The notes beneath the pieces were generated by a model, which saw only the letters and a list, made by a program, of their open reading frames with translations, did no database searches and was not told where the DNA came from. The translations under genes were made by a program, and so were the position numbers. Positions 1 through 13,333 of a stretch of 64,000 nt of DNA are shown piece after piece (position 1 is the first letter of the stretch; each line of letters begins with the position of its first letter). The DNA comes from Phorcus lineatus (taxonomy: Eukaryota; Mollusca; Gastropoda; Trochida; Trochidae). The stretch is from contig OV121086.1 of NCBI GenBank assembly GCA_921293015.1, forward strand, positions 31,123,194-31,187,193. Direction: 5' to 3'.

Positions 1-1500
1 ATCAGTTCATCTCCTTCATAATTTCTCTCAGAAATTTATAAGTACTTATATGTGAAGTTTTCCACTACAACTACTACACTAATGTTTACGTTTTCTGTAT
101 TTACATTTTTTGTAAATATATAAGTTCAAGCTCATTTGCAAACAAATAGTAACATTCATATGTATTTTCCGTTTGGGATGGCACTTTGGTCACTATGGAT
201 TGCACCTGATTAAAGTTTCACAGTTAATCTCTCAAAGTGGTCCCATAGACTCATCACAGTGCCAGTCGCTGCAAAGAGCACTGAATTACCTCAAACAATA
301 ATTGACGTCTCAATAGGAAGCTGTGAAGCATATAAATTAAATTAAGGCTTCTATTTGTTTGATTAAGTTTTTGTTTTGCAGTTTTTTTTCAAAAGTCTCA
401 AAGGCGTTTTCTTATTTATTCATTTCCGTATTGGATTATTTAATATTTGATATATATAGTAACTGGATTAAAAAAGATGTACTTCGTTTTTCTATTCTTA
501 TATTTAAAAAAATCATATAGAATGTTGTAGCATATTTGAAACGTATTTCATAACAACAAAAGACTTGCTTCATCTTGTTGACTACGATGTAAATTAATAA
601 ACTGTTTGAGAAAATGAGTTTTATATTACTTATCGGGGATCAGTTTTATTAGCACTTGAGTGCAGTGATTTTCCAATGCCATCATTTGTTATATACTTTA
701 ACCCAGTAACGACCTTCATTTCATTGTTGTTTGCAAAGTTTTCTGTCTTGCATTTATTTGCGTGAGCCATTGCCATCCCGAACTAAATTTAGTGTTGTAT
801 ACATAATGTATACCAGAGGTTAGCTGAATGCATAAAAGATTAACTAACAGTTGAAGTTCAGTTTCGTCGAGATCTTGGTGGATGTGTGGCTTGATCTGCT
901 ATTGTGTTGTGTAGTGTTTCAGAAAGTTTGATTCCAAATACAACAATGACCTTTAGACGCCTTTTTTCCAAATATACACAAACAGCATATATAAAATATC
1001 TAGATAGCCTGCTTTTTTTTGCTGCCTGTCTGGTATGGATTCCAAATGCAAAGCCATAAAAGAGATATTCTTGGAAAATATATCTTTAAGGAGCATTTTA
1101 GGTAATATCCATAAACCGTATCTTAAATAATATACCTACTACTTTACAATGAAACGGTCGTTTGAGCATCGTTCCCAAAAAAATCACTTAATGCTTTGTA
1201 ACTTTGTAAAAATTCGTTTAATAAAAGATGATGTATCTTTGACGTTTCGTGTCTGAATGTAATTGTGAATATTCCTGAAATAAAACTTTTATCTCATACC
1301 AAAGAAAAATATTCATATTCCGTGACTAGCTGAAACAGTACTTAAACAGGAATGAATATTGTGTAAACTTGTAATGCGCGATCTCATTTTTTGAAAGTGT
1401 ACATATCACCTAAATCATTGATTTGAAATTTTCTATTCATCTTTGCGCATAACGAGTCGTATAGCAATTAGATACATAACAAGATTGTGAAGCATGTAAT
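1..1500. other. Non-coding, no feature recognised
   Basis: AT-rich sequence with no credible exon, tRNA or repeat end. Open frames are short. Confidence 0.6.
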
Positions 1501-1603
<103 letters not shown>

Positions 1604-1639
1604 TAAAAGGTGAAGAAGGTCTCACGTGAAGTAAAAAGA

Positions 1640-1787
1640 TATTTGAAAATAAGATACTTGAGACGACACATGCTTTAGATATCATTTTAATGATGACTGG
1701 ATGCGTCATCAAGTCGAAATGCGACGCATCCAGTCATCATTAAAATGATATCTACAGCAAGTGTCGTCTGAAGTATTTTATTTTCAA

Positions 1788-1790
<3 letters not shown>
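1640..1790. repeat. Foldback (inverted repeat) with 68-bp arms
   Basis: The left arm 1640-1707 and the right arm 1723-1790 are reverse complements with about four mismatches, separated by a 15-base spacer. The arms run from TATTTGAAAATAA to GACTGGATGCGTC. AT/CA microsatellites flank both sides (1501-1601 and 1788-1840). It could be a foldback or MITE, or two ends of an element with little between. Confidence 0.92.
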
Positions 1791-1821
<31 letters not shown>

Positions 1822-1840
1822 GCAAGCACGCACGCACACA
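1788..1840. repeat. (TA)n-(CA)n microsatellite
   Basis: About 11 TA units run into about 7 CA units and then degenerate CGCA repeats, directly against the right arm of the foldback. Confidence 0.9.
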
Positions 1841-3349
1841 TTATTAACAATCATGTCCAGGGATTTGTGTTACCCCTGAATTTTCTATATTTTAGGCCAA
1901 AAGGCCTTTTACTGAATAAATCTGTCTGTCATAACAAGTCGTTTCGAGAGGGCATTGAACAAAACCGAAAATATTCTCAAACTAGCTTGGAACGTGTTGC
2001 AAACCCAGTGACCTCCGGAGGAAAGAAATTGCAACCATTCCTGAGATATATACCGCATGATACACATTTCTCCTCCCGTTATCAAATGTGTTTTCAAGTG
2101 TGTTGTTTTTCAACTACGAATGATAAATCTCTCTTAGTTTCTGGTGCAATCCAAAAATACAACACATCATTGGAAGGTATTATTCTCTGGGTGGTCTTGG
2201 CCGGATAAAGCAGTCGGACTATTGGACAAAATTCGTATGATAATTATTTCTAAATATCTCTAACGCCGACAACACATTTATGATATTACACGTCGAATAC
2301 CTGATATCAAGCGTGAAAAAAGGAACTGCTTGGCGTAAAGAACCCGTATGTGATCATTCTCATTCCGCTCAAAGGGAGATAATGTATGATTGTTTCCAAG
2401 ACTGAAACCCTCTTGGCGTTTCTATTGTTGCTTGTCTAATTTGCTGCATATGACATTGTCATAAACCTGTCGCTATTAATGTCGTGCATCGTTCGTTGTC
2501 GCCATATTTTTGGTGCAGTTGCTTAAATAACTCATTCGGTTATGAATTTAACATGAACCAAGAGACACAGATTATAATCGGAAAGTTCACCCTATACGGG
2601 CATCAAAACTTTTGGTTTTTGTTTTTGGGGTGTGTTTTTTTGGCTCATTGAGTTCATTTGATATAACTTTCACCTTAACCTGAACCCGAACATGATAGCA
2701 TATTGAGCATTAAGTCTAGATTAGGGTCTAAATTGCATTCGCATTTCATCCAATACTTCTCAAACTAGTAATTTTTGATGAAATAATATTCAAAATTTTA
2801 TATTTTCAGAGTACATTATTAAAATAATTTGAATCCCCCTTTGATAAAATTCATTTGAATGTGTTGACGAGTCATATTTCCTTCACAATGCAAGCACGTT
2901 TCCATAAAATGAATCTTTTTCCTAAAATTTAAATGCTTTTGCATTAAACGAATAAGGTTCAATAAGTAGATAAATAAAGCTCATGGCACATTCCTGTAAT
3001 CTTAAACTCTGAAAGTTTACACTATTGATACATCAATTCAGTAAATGTATCCTTTTTTGTAAGATTAGGTTTCTTTTGTGATTTGTTATTTCTTTGCAGA
3101 AAGATCAGTGAATTGGTTTCATTAAATCTGCAATTTGTCAAGAATATCACGGGTAATACAAGTATACTGAGTTGATAATGCTTTCCTTTAGTTTTCTGCT
3201 TAGATTACAAAACGAAACAGACTTGTTTATGAGTAAAAATTTCTATGCAACATAGTAGAGGTACAAATGCATGAAGTGTTAATGATATCACAATTGATGA
3301 CCTGCAACTGGTGTTACATGACACACAAAAAATATTACACAGCTCAGTG
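1841..3349. other. Non-coding; possible protease-like relic at about 1909-2097
   Basis: Short frames only. A minus-strand stretch containing EWLQFLSSGGHWVC recalls the catalytic histidine region of Ulp1-like cysteine proteases found in some transposons, but it is too short to call. Confidence 0.4.
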
Positions 3350-3825
3350 TTAAAGAGCCACTTCGTGAGTTGTTGGAGTCATATATGCCAAACTTAATCA
3401 ATGTTGCCATTTCATCGCGAAGTATCGACTGTTACCCAAAAGACACACTTTAAACCTTATTGTTTTTATACAGTGACAATTTGAAGGTACATGTAGAACG
3501 TCGCAATTATGATGGAAAACCGGACAGTGGCGCGCGTCAAATAGTCAAACATAATTTTGGAGACTAATCTAAAACAACCAGGAGGGCAGTTAGGAGTTGA
3601 TAGCGTTTATTAGGTTATATATCTAGTATCCACGTATAATGGACGTGATATCCACACCTCTGTGCATTTATAAGGCTGTTTTTAGATTTCCATGGAAAAC
3701 CAGTATTTGTCATAAATATGTCTTTTGGACAGTTAAGATGTTTTGATTTTATATCAACACATATGCCATTAAGTTTCGTATCAAAGGTAAATAATATGTT
3801 ACGAAAATCACGAAGTGGCTCTTTA
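3350..3825. mobile_element. MITE family A, complete copy (476 bp)
   Basis: Terminal inverted repeats of 19 bp, TTAAAGAGCCACTTCGTGA, match perfectly at 3350-3368 and 3807-3825. There is no transposase inside. Internal marks include AAACCGGACAGTGGCGCGCG (about 3520-3540). Related copies lie at 7550-7830, 13334-13720, 38640-38742, 43467-43949 and 44383-44600. Confidence 0.88.
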
Positions 3826-3943
3826 AGCGGATGCTTGTCCAAAAAGGTAAAATTTCCTTTGTTTGATTAAGATGGTTTTGATTCACCTGTGCGCTTCTGA
3901 TCCACTCCTTCATCGTCCGATTTCTTCACTACCCTTTTTCTAT

Positions 3944-3960
3944 CCCCCCCCCCCCCCCCC
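3944..3960. repeat. Poly-C tract (17 bases)
   Basis: An uninterrupted run of 17 C in otherwise AT-rich DNA. A 188-codon frame across it (proline run) is judged spurious. Confidence 0.95.
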
Positions 3961-5479
3961 TCCCTCTACATGTACATACCCACCCCACCCTGTTTTCAAA
4001 ACCTTCACCCTTGCATCTCCCAATATTCGGTCTACGTCTCTCAGTAAGGACATCAAACTGTCCAGGGGTCGTACTTTATTACCCTCTTCCCTTGATGACC
4101 GGCGTGAACCCAGAATAACAAATATACAAATATGTAGCACGAGGTGTGTCAGTCTTAGTTTTAGTGTTCAATTTTTACATGAAAGATTTGTGTGCATTCC
4201 CTCAGGGCTTGTGCTACCGCTGGAGTCACACATTAAGACAGATCAACGTTCCTTGTTAGTCGTTAAAACAAAACGCCCTCTTAAACAATACTTTATGGGC
4301 AGTACTGAATATAAGCTAGGACCGAGAGAACACCTTTGTCGCGTCCCTTCGCACGTGTCAATTTTATTAGCGTTCAGCTTTTTATTTATCACTATGAGCA
4401 ATAACGTCGTTTTCGAAGGTTATGTTTAATATCTAAATCCAAAATTTTTTGCTATTTCAGTTATTCAAACGGCTTGTATTCAGCATTATTAATTATTTAT
4501 TCAATAGGTTATAAAATTGGTAACAACTAGAATATAATGATTTAACGAAAGTCACTGATTCATGCACTACTATGCACTACATTGTATGTTCATGTATAAA
4601 ATAACTGCCGAAATGTTTTCCGCGTGCTATTTCGTATTTCAGACTTTTCCTTCTTTCACATTGGAAGGTCAAACATAAAACATATATATATAAATTCAAA
4701 AATAAACGTCTATATTCATAGTAATTGTGTAACAGAAAAAAATAATTTCGAAAAATTCTTGGTATATCAATAACACTGTCTATTAGTATCAATAATATAT
4801 TCTATGAAACAAGAACCTTTTCTCAACCAAATACAGAAAGATTTAAGTTATCTATAATTGCAGTAAAACCTTCACAGAAATGTTTACTTTACAATATTTA
4901 ATTTAGGATGGATTGGTGATTCAGGTTTTGAAACTCAACAAGTCTCTATTGGAGAAATATTAATTTCCGAATCATGAGATAGTCTAGGTAGGTCATGAAA
5001 TTAAAACCTAAAGAAATTCACAATCTTCACTCACGTGTAAGTTCTTAGATAGGTCAAATGCCATATTCGATTTGGAAGTTAACCATTGTATAAAACGTCG
5101 GAATGACAGCTGCAGTCGTATTGTTTAGTTTTCATTCTTTCTTACCATCAAATCACTATCAGTGGCGTTCTATAGACCGATGGCAGTGGAGTTGAAATAA
5201 CATTCCCTTCCATCCTTCACTCCCTGCCATCATAAATTAGCACTTTGAGAATGACATCTTAACCATGTGAGTTGTTCTGGAGTACCTAGACTGACACCCA
5301 GTCTCTGATAAAAAAAAAATCTTCAAAAAGGTTTTTAAATTTGTTTGACGTATGAAACGAGCTTTAGAGAATTAGGATTTTCATGATGTTTATTCTAAAT
5401 CTAGACTTCTTAATAGGATCGGTTTCCGTGAAGGGGGACTTTAAGGTTGAAAAGACCTACAATCCGTTGGTTTGACTAT

Positions 5480-6080
5480 AGAGGACTTAGACTGCCTGTT
5501 GCACTACTATTGTCCTTTGCAGTCCGGTAGGACTGTCTATCTGTCAGCCAGAAACTTAAATAAAATAACAGCCTTAGCAAGTCTTTGATAAGATTTGAAA
5601 GCTTGATTTTCTGATTCTGTATAAATCTTTGTCTCCTTTTCATTATAATTTTGAATGATTTTAAATCATAGATTTATTGACCACAGTTTTATTTTAGTAT
5701 CTAATTGTTAGACTATGCAAAACTCTCTCGACTTAAAATTATAAAACAACAATTTCTGGGTTAAACATTTTGAGAGGACCGAGACTGCAATAATATTATC
5801 CTCTGCAGTCTGTTAAACTTAGTCTATGATTTGGAACATTATTATTTAACCTTCACCAAAGTGATAACGTCTTTTTAAAGAATATTTGTAGCAAAATTAT
5901 TTTGGATTTGTCACACATCTCGTAGTCTGTCAGCTAGACCCTAAAATATGGTAAAACTAAAGCAAGGTTATGAGAAGACTTTAGGGCTTGATTTCTTAAA
6001 TGAAGAATTTCAGTCTCCTTTTCAATATCTAATAGTTTTTCAAATGTTCGATTTATTGATCAAATGTTCATTTCAGAGTC
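5480..6080. repeat. Degenerate tandem duplication, unit about 300-400 bp
   Basis: Blocks at 5480-5700 and 5770-6080 share in order AGAGGACxxAGACTGC, CTCTGCAGTC-like, CTGTCAGCxAGA, GxxTTGATTTxxT, TCTCCTTTTCA and GATTTATTGA. Many indels separate them. No coding content seen. Confidence 0.6.
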
Positions 6081-6819
6081 TCGTTTAGGGGGAATAAACA
6101 GCCTTGCATTATACAATTACATGTTAGACTGTATCAAACACTCCTATATATATTATATATGATTCTGTTTAAAAGACTCGTCGATATGCGTCTAGTCATC
6201 ACTGAATTAATAATAACCGCATGAGTCGCATGAAGTACTGAGGGTATAAAATACTTAATAACTTATTGTTAGAATTATTCACCTTAACCATACATAGTAA
6301 TTAAGCAGAATCCCCATAAATATTATACTTCCTGAAAAATTAACATTATTTAGTCAAAGTGAGGCACACCACTCCCTCCGATTAAGTCCATTTTATATGA
6401 AGAACAACCGTTATCAAGGACATATAATCTTTTGCGTATTTTAATCAGTTAATATCTTCTTACGGGGCCTACTCTGCTTTGATTTTCATTGCGATTTTGA
6501 AACCCGATAGATTAGACGTTTATTTCGATGGATGTTAATTCGAATGTAAAGGAAAAAAACGTTAAAGTGAAGTTTAATATATACATGTTTTGAAAAAAGA
6601 ACTAGTCGATAGGAATTTTATGTTTTATCAAGATGGCCCAGTATATTTTCATACGACAATGTTTTGATAGTGTAATACCGCTGCACGTAACACGTTACAA
6701 TCGTTACAATTATGGCGTCACAATGTTAGTTCAACAAGCACGCAGCAGTCTGTCGGAAACTCTGATGAATTTAAAATCCACGAATGCTACATAGAATACT
6801 AAAGTTCCTACCATTCAAC

Positions 6820-7076
6820 ATTCTCTCCCCACAGAGGTAACTCCGTCATTAAATCCTATACAACCACTGTTCTAAAACGATCTCATCTCGAGCTTCCAGC
6901 AGGTTCCACTGGTGGTAATATATTGCTACGTAAACCACCTTGCAATTTGTCAGCCAATGAAAACATCGCATGAACAGATATGATATTTGTCATCACACAG
7001 GCCTGTGCAAAATAATCACTGATCACTGGTACAAATAAAGGCGAATTTTCTGGAGCTACCTCTGTTGGGAGAGTAT
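6820..7076. mobile_element. MITE family D, complete copy
   Basis: Inverted ends ATTCTCTCCCCACAGAGGTA at 6820 and the complement of ATACTCTCCCAACAGAGGTA at 7076 define a 257-bp element. The interior phrase CAGCCAATGAAAACA is shared with the copy at 48174-48400. No transposase. Confidence 0.8.
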
Positions 7077-7549
7077 GACCATTCAATATAATACTTTTAT
7101 AAAACTCGTGTATCTCCGGAAGGTCGTTTAGTTTCCTCTGCAGCTACAAAATGTTAACACATCTGTCTAAAAAGACTTTATCACGTCCATATCAAATTAT
7201 TCTCTGTAAACCACCATCGGTGTTACAAGAGCACATAAATATATATTATTATATATATTATTCGAATACAGACAGGGAAGGTCATTAAACAGCAGGATTT
7301 TCATATGCGATCGTGATATACATTGATTGCGATCAATTGAGCATCATTTCGAGAGCTTGATTAAAGAGCAATCACGTGATTCCTGGCATATGATTTGACT
7401 CTGGTTATTTGAATTGATTCAATATCGTATATTCTTCCAAAAATAACAATATATATCATAACTACTTTTTTTCCATGACAATCTAAGAGTAGTTTTATAT
7501 ATACACAGGAGGAAAAAACACAAGTGCGGTTAGTTTTCGTGAATACTAG

Positions 7550-7830
7550 TTATATAACCTACCAAACACTTTAACTCCTAAAACTGACATAAGGCTGCGT
7601 AGTTAAGTTTCCAAAAATACGTTCATTGCCCGGTTTTCAATCATAATCGGGACTAGATACTTTAATATTGTACCTGTGCAAAACCGATTAGCTTCAAAAG
7701 GAAAATATTCAGCAACATTCGGTTGTTCTCGATAGAATGATACCATTAAGAATATGTTGTTCCAAAAATACACGGAGCTAATGTCTCTGTGATACCATTT
7801 GAAATGGTTAGTAAACCAGCCGCGTTAACT
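7550..7830 (-). mobile_element. MITE family A, degraded copy (inverted)
   Basis: TATAACCTACCAAAC, AACTCCTAAAACTGAC, GTTTCCAAAA and TTGCCCGGTTTTCAATCAT align in order with the reverse complement of 3480-3620 in the complete copy. The ends are worn. Confidence 0.6.
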
Positions 7831-8568
7831 TTAAAAATACATGTACAATTTCATAGTCAATTCTTTATAATTTTTAAAAAATATTTCTTTAATCTTCCTA
7901 AATAAACTTTTATTCTACGGTAATTAAGAAGTAGATAATTTGCCATGAAATTATGAAAACAATTTTATGTCATGACCACACAATTCTTATTTTTTTTACA
8001 AATTAAATATCAATTTCATATATCTAATGTCAGTCTATAAAGCTAATTCATTTATTTTCAATAGCATTTCTTCGTTCTCTATGGCAATTTCCTTAAAAGC
8101 AAATCAAACAAGTCTATATACCTCTGACATTTCATCGCTTCTTTTATGCCGTTCTGAAAACGTTGAAGCTGTATTTATGCCACACATGACGACACGAGAC
8201 TTGTAGATTCCAGATAAAAATGCGCATGTGTTGACATGGAAATAAGACACCTTTGTAAATATGCAGTCGTAAAAGCAGATGGTTCTGTTTGGAAAGTGAT
8301 CCGTTCAAGCTGACATCCAAGTCATTAATATTCTTTTCCTTTTTTATAAATGCAATACTTACTCACGTTGGATAATTTAATCTAGTTAATATGTGTTTGA
8401 CAGATATCAAACGAACTGTTCTTTGTTTGAAGAAGTAAGTAAAAATACAAAAAATTATGTATAAACGAAAAATTATCAAAAAACTGATAATATCAAATTA
8501 TACATATCACAATCAAATGATAACACCATACGATTCCGTATAATCATACATATCATATTCATATGCTC

Positions 8569-8762
8569 ACACCCTTCAATTACATTTTACGTGATCACAC
8601 AAGATGTAAACATGAAATCATGTAAAACATAACCATATGATCCCAACAAATCATACATATAATAGACATAATGATAATGATAACACCATTAAATTAAATT
8701 TTACATGATGACTCGATATTGTAACATGAAACCATATACATCACAACCATGTGATCACACCA
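8569..8762. repeat. Two tandem units of about 115 bp
   Basis: 8569-8650 and 8684-8762 align through ACACCxTTxAATTA, TTTTACxTGAT, AACATGAAAxCAT and CATATGATC/CATGTGATC. A partial earlier unit may start near 8500. Confidence 0.65.
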
Positions 8763-9732
8763 ATTGACCACATCAAATCAAACCGTCGTATTAGAACTAA
8801 TTACATTTTAAATCATATTAATCTAAACGCTTCAGGTCAACGTATACGATCATTCTGTCATGTTCATAGTTTTCATAGTTTGTTGATATCACATAACCTC
8901 ATCTTGTGATGAACTAAATGTATTAATACAATGTGAGGAAACATATTAAGACAAAATAAGATCAGATGAGAGCAACTTGCACCTTATGAGCCACGCATAT
9001 GGATAAATAACACAAAATATAAAATCAGATATATGATTCAGAACAAGATATATCGTATTACAAACTTCGTTAAAAAGCTGTGGAAAAGTTTCTAGATTCT
9101 TTCATATTCAAACGATGTCTGTTCACATAAAAGAGCTAGCGTCATTTAAAAAAGGAAACAAACTCTCTTAACAACTGAATTATGAGTGGGAATATCCGCA
9201 ATATTTGTTAAGAAAGTTTGCAAAAGTATGAGAAATGTTAACATTTCCAACACGCATATACAACAGTCAGTTGCTTTACCGCAGGATTTATGACTGCACT
9301 ACAGTTATGGCAGACAAACTTCTTTCCACAGAGCTTGTATAAAAGTAGAGAAATAAATAAAGCTTTTAAAAAGTATAAATAAATACATCTGGTCACAGGG
9401 TAATTTAATGGATGATTCGACATACCTCTTTCACTTCAAAGAGGGCTCTCGACTTTACAATGACTTACAAGCTTCTATTTGTATAAATCTCAAAGACTGG
9501 ACTCATAGACAACCAAATCAGGAAGCATTGATTTACCATTCCCTTCATCTCGGAGGTTTTAGAATAATCAATTTAATTCTTTGATAAATCAAAATGGCAG
9601 TTATGGAGGCCCTTGGTCCGACTTTAAGTCGCTGGGTGGGTAATTTCAACAAGCTCAAGAAGATTAAAAGTGGTTTGCCCTTTGGCGAATATTGCTTATT
9701 GCTGTTTGGAGTTTTTAAGTGAGATGTTTTTC

Positions 9733-9753
9733 ATGTAAGAAATTCTTACATGT
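9733..9753. repeat. Near-perfect 21-bp palindrome
   Basis: CATGTAAGAA/TTCTTACATG with one central extra A. It may be a stray hairpin; no role assigned. Confidence 0.7.
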
Positions 9754-10524
9754 TTCTAACTTTGAGTGCAACAAAGAGCAAAAGGACTTCGCTTAAAACT
9801 GACGCCCGATGTTCAATTGTTAGGTTTTGATGTATATTTCAAAGGTTATGAGGGTCAATATAATGCACTTTTGTTAAATAGAAAGCATATTTTTCTCGAC
9901 ATTATCCTTAGGAAATACACATTTCCTGCTGGCATAGCACCACCTAAGTGGTTAGGAAGGGATCCGTTTCCAAAGCAGCCATGTTTCCTGTTAAATTGGT
10001 AAGTCGCCGATACACTAAAATTTAATCTATGAAATTTTAGATAATTACTTTTCCTTCTTCTTAGGCTTTTCGGTTAAATATAGATTTGCTGTACGAGGGC
10101 CTGGACTTATCAAAGACTCCTTTTATATATTCAGACATGACACAGGACTAAGCCAAGGATTATTTATTAGTTTTACTTTCAAATAACTTTAGTGAAGTAA
10201 GTATTTTATGGTCTTTAAATCTTAAAATCACGTATAAAGGGTTTGCCTTCTGAAAAATTTCTGTATATCTCATGTTAAACTGAGAGCAAAAATAAGGTTG
10301 TTATTTGTTTGTATATAAATAAATAAAAACGTTGTGTAGATAAAGTGTCTTTAAGACAAACATCAAAGCCAAAGCTTATCATCTGAAGAAAAGTTTCATT
10401 TCTCATTCATAAAAGTTAGCCAATATGTCTCTCGAACAAGGACAGGAAGACTAATTTCTTATAACAGTCAATAATCCTGAGAAATTCGGCGTATATTTCC
10501 TTAATCTTATGTTTTGTCAATGTA

Positions 10525-11122
10525 CAGCTGCATATCAAAAGTTTGTTCACATACCTGGGTATACTAGTGCATGTAATTTGGGATGCTTTTAAGGTATTGT
10601 AGCATTGCGATCAAGAAACCTATAGAGTCGAATTTTCAATACACACGTGCCGATCCATTCTTCTTTAGGGCAAATGTTTATCATACCCGACAATTCGCCG
10701 TTTTGGCAGTTCATTGAAATGACCAGAGGTAAAAATTTCGAAAACACTAATTTTAAATTTTCTCTACGAAATCCTTTTTAAGTTATCAACTGCTTTAAAA
10801 ATTAGTCATGTTTGTGCCTTTGGACTAAGTCGATGTGATTGTGCTGATTTTAGTCTGAGAGATTCGATATGGAACATTCTATTAGGAATTTAACAAAACC
10901 GAAATTTCGACAACATGACCCCTTATTTCTATTTCAATATGTAAATATTTGAATTTTTGCATGAGAGACCTAAATAAGTACAAGAATGGCTAATTCACAC
11001 ATGGAAATGGGTGAGGATCCTTTATCTGTTTTGCTGAAGTTATTTTATTGCCGTCCACACAAAACCAAAATTACATGCACTACGATTCGGTGGTAAGTGA
11101 ACAAACTTTTGGTATGCAGCTG
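10525..11122. mobile_element. MITE family B copy 1 (598 bp, TA-flanked)
   Basis: The ends CAGCTGCATATCAAAAGTTT and its inverted counterpart (AAACTTTTGGTATGCAGCTG) enclose a non-coding body related throughout to 12684-13274. A TA dinucleotide precedes the element; after it the site reads AA, so one TA has mutated. TA targeting and short inverted ends suit a Tc1/mariner-dependent MITE. Confidence 0.88.
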
Positions 11123-12151
11123 AATGGTATTCTGATTCAAATATTTTGTTTTGAAACTGATATTCAGATAAATATTAGATTTTTTGGTATTTGTTTTTAT
11201 TTGACAGAGATGTTTTTAAACATTATTTTACATTTGAATATCTTTACATTGAGTTGAAAATTTTATTTATTTCCATTTAAACTTTTTTTTGGGAGAAATA
11301 TCCCGTTATAATAAAAAATAATCCTTCAAAGAGATGTTCATTATTTTTTATTTGTTAAATATATTACTTTGATTGTTCTGCTAACATCGGAATGTATGGC
11401 TCTGGAAATGTAAAAATCAAAATGTTTTTTGATTAGTTTGTAAAAACTTTAAATCAATAAGCATGTACTGGCCAAATTTTCTTATCAAATCTTTATGATC
11501 TTTACTAAGATCTTGCAAAGACTTTTGCTGAATAATAGCTTACGCAGTTTTGATGTGATTAAATTAAATAACTAAAATGAAAGAATACTATGAAGATTTT
11601 GTTTTTTGTTTCAGTGTTTTCTTGTCATATTTTTGTATTTTTTGTTAAATGCGTTTATGTCTTATACAATAGACCTTAAGAACAAACTACATCACTTGGA
11701 ACATTCTGTAAATAGTCTATGAAATAATACTTTCGTTACATTTGCTTTATTTACATGGCAACATTTTGGTTAAATATATTCCTAACTTCCAAATTGAAAA
11801 TCGTATAAAAGTCTATCAAAATTTGCTTAAACAGATTTTTATATATGAAAATGAATAAGCAAAAAGGAAAAAATAAAAGCTTTAATTATATATCAAATCA
11901 TTGTCACTCCATTTATTTATAAATTTCAAAATATTTCGTCCATTGATTCCTATATGCTTCAACTGGGAGGTTCATTCAGTCATATATTGTAATACGTAAT
12001 ACGATTCTTCAGCGAAATGATATTCTTAGTGAACATTTTTATTATGACCCACTTAAATGACATAGTCTGATGAAAGCTAAACAGATAGAAGGCCCACAAA
12101 CTGACCGACGAAAACTTCCAAATATAAGAGCTTTTAAACCTAATGACTCAC

Positions 12152-12238
12152 ATTCAGGCTTATGCTCCCCCTTAGCATCGACACCTTTGCCTTCTCGGGT
12201 CCTTGGGGCAGTCATCACTTGACATGTACACTTACATC
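12152..12238 (-). CDS. Candidate internal coding exon (87 bp), gene unknown
   Basis: On the minus strand a good acceptor (CTTTGCTTTTTATCAG) precedes 12238 and a consensus donor (AAT|GTGAGT) follows 12152. The frame between encodes CKCTCQVMTAPRTREGKGVD and then AKGEHKPE; the flanking bases are AT-rich while the exon is not. Paired CxCxC cysteines suggest an extracellular protein, but I do not recognise the family. The frame stays open on both sides, so openness is weak support. No companion exon was found nearby. Confidence 0.35.
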
Positions 12239-12683
12239 CTGATAAAAAGCAAAGTACCTTCAGCATTGATATTTCAATTTCAATAGACACATTAAGAGCA
12301 TTTGATTAACGAGTATGATAAAACATAAGCCTTGGGAATTACTTAGATAAATTTGTTCTATTTGGAAAAGGCCTAAGAAGAAAACTAATATATGACGTAT
12401 CAATTCAAGGATAGTTTTCTTGAAAACGTATAACAATGGCTTATTTTTTTATGAAAGAAATGGTTTGAAATGGAACCGAGATAAACAATTATAAACAACA
12501 TTTATAATTGCATGAGAACTCCAGAATCTTCAGGTTCATCGAGCTCTCTCTCCACTATTTAAGAGAATTAATCATAACAGTTTGACACAGTGAATATGGC
12601 AACGTCCTGCATGACATATGACGTTTATATGACTTAGAAGTTGAACAGGACTTGAAACAGTAATCCACGCCTCGAGGATTATA

Positions 12684-13274
12684 CAGCTGCATACAAAAAG
12701 TTTGTTCACATACCTGCGTATTCTAGTGCAGATATCATGTAATTTGGCATGTCTTTGAGGCATCGTAGCATTGCGAAAAAGAAACGGATAATTATTGAAT
12801 TTTCAATACAGAAGTGGAGATACATTTCACCTTAACGCAATCGTATGCCGCACCCAACAGGTAACCGTGATAGTGTTTGGCAGGCCACTGAAGTGACCAG
12901 GGGTCAAAATTTCGAAAACAGGAAAATTTTATTTTTCACTACAAAATCCTATATAATGACCAACAGCTTAAAACACAAGTCATGTTTGTTCGTTTGCATC
13001 AAGTCAATATGATTTTGTTGATATTTTTCTCTGAGAGTTTAAATGGAATATTTTTGTCAAAATTGAAGGAAATCAAAAATTTTGTTCATTTAATGATGCC
13101 AAAATTCTAATTTTACCATGAGAGACTAGACAATACAACGATATGTTAAGAATGGCTATTTTACACATTGACAATGCGAGATCTTTTGTCAGTTCTTCTA
13201 AAGTTATTTTATAGACATTCAAACATTATATTTGCACTAGGATACATTAGAAAGTGAACAAACTTTTGCAGCTG
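12684..13274. mobile_element. MITE family B copy 2 (591 bp, TA-flanked)
   Basis: The same CAGCTGCAT ends and interior as the 10.5-kb copy, in the same orientation, with intact TA on both sides (ATTATA|CAGCTG and CAGCTG|TAGG). Shared interior marks include GTAGCATTGCGA and AATTTCGAAAACA. Its minus-strand frames are not genes. Confidence 0.9.
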
Positions 13275-13333
13275 TAGGTTAATGTATTCCGACATATACA
13301 CATATTCATTGTAAATTAATGAAACGCGTACGT

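Noticed and set aside
1909-2097. Ulp1-like protease relic
   Set aside because: Only about 15 residues (EWLQFLSSGGHWVC) look suggestive; no other catalytic residues were found.
3863-4429. 188-codon plus frame with a polyproline run
   Set aside because: The proline run is the poly-C tract; the rest lacks family resemblance, splice signals or a plausible promoter.
9766-10002. 78-codon plus frame ending near a GTAAGT donor
   Set aside because: There is no convincing acceptor or ATG, and no recognisable protein motif.
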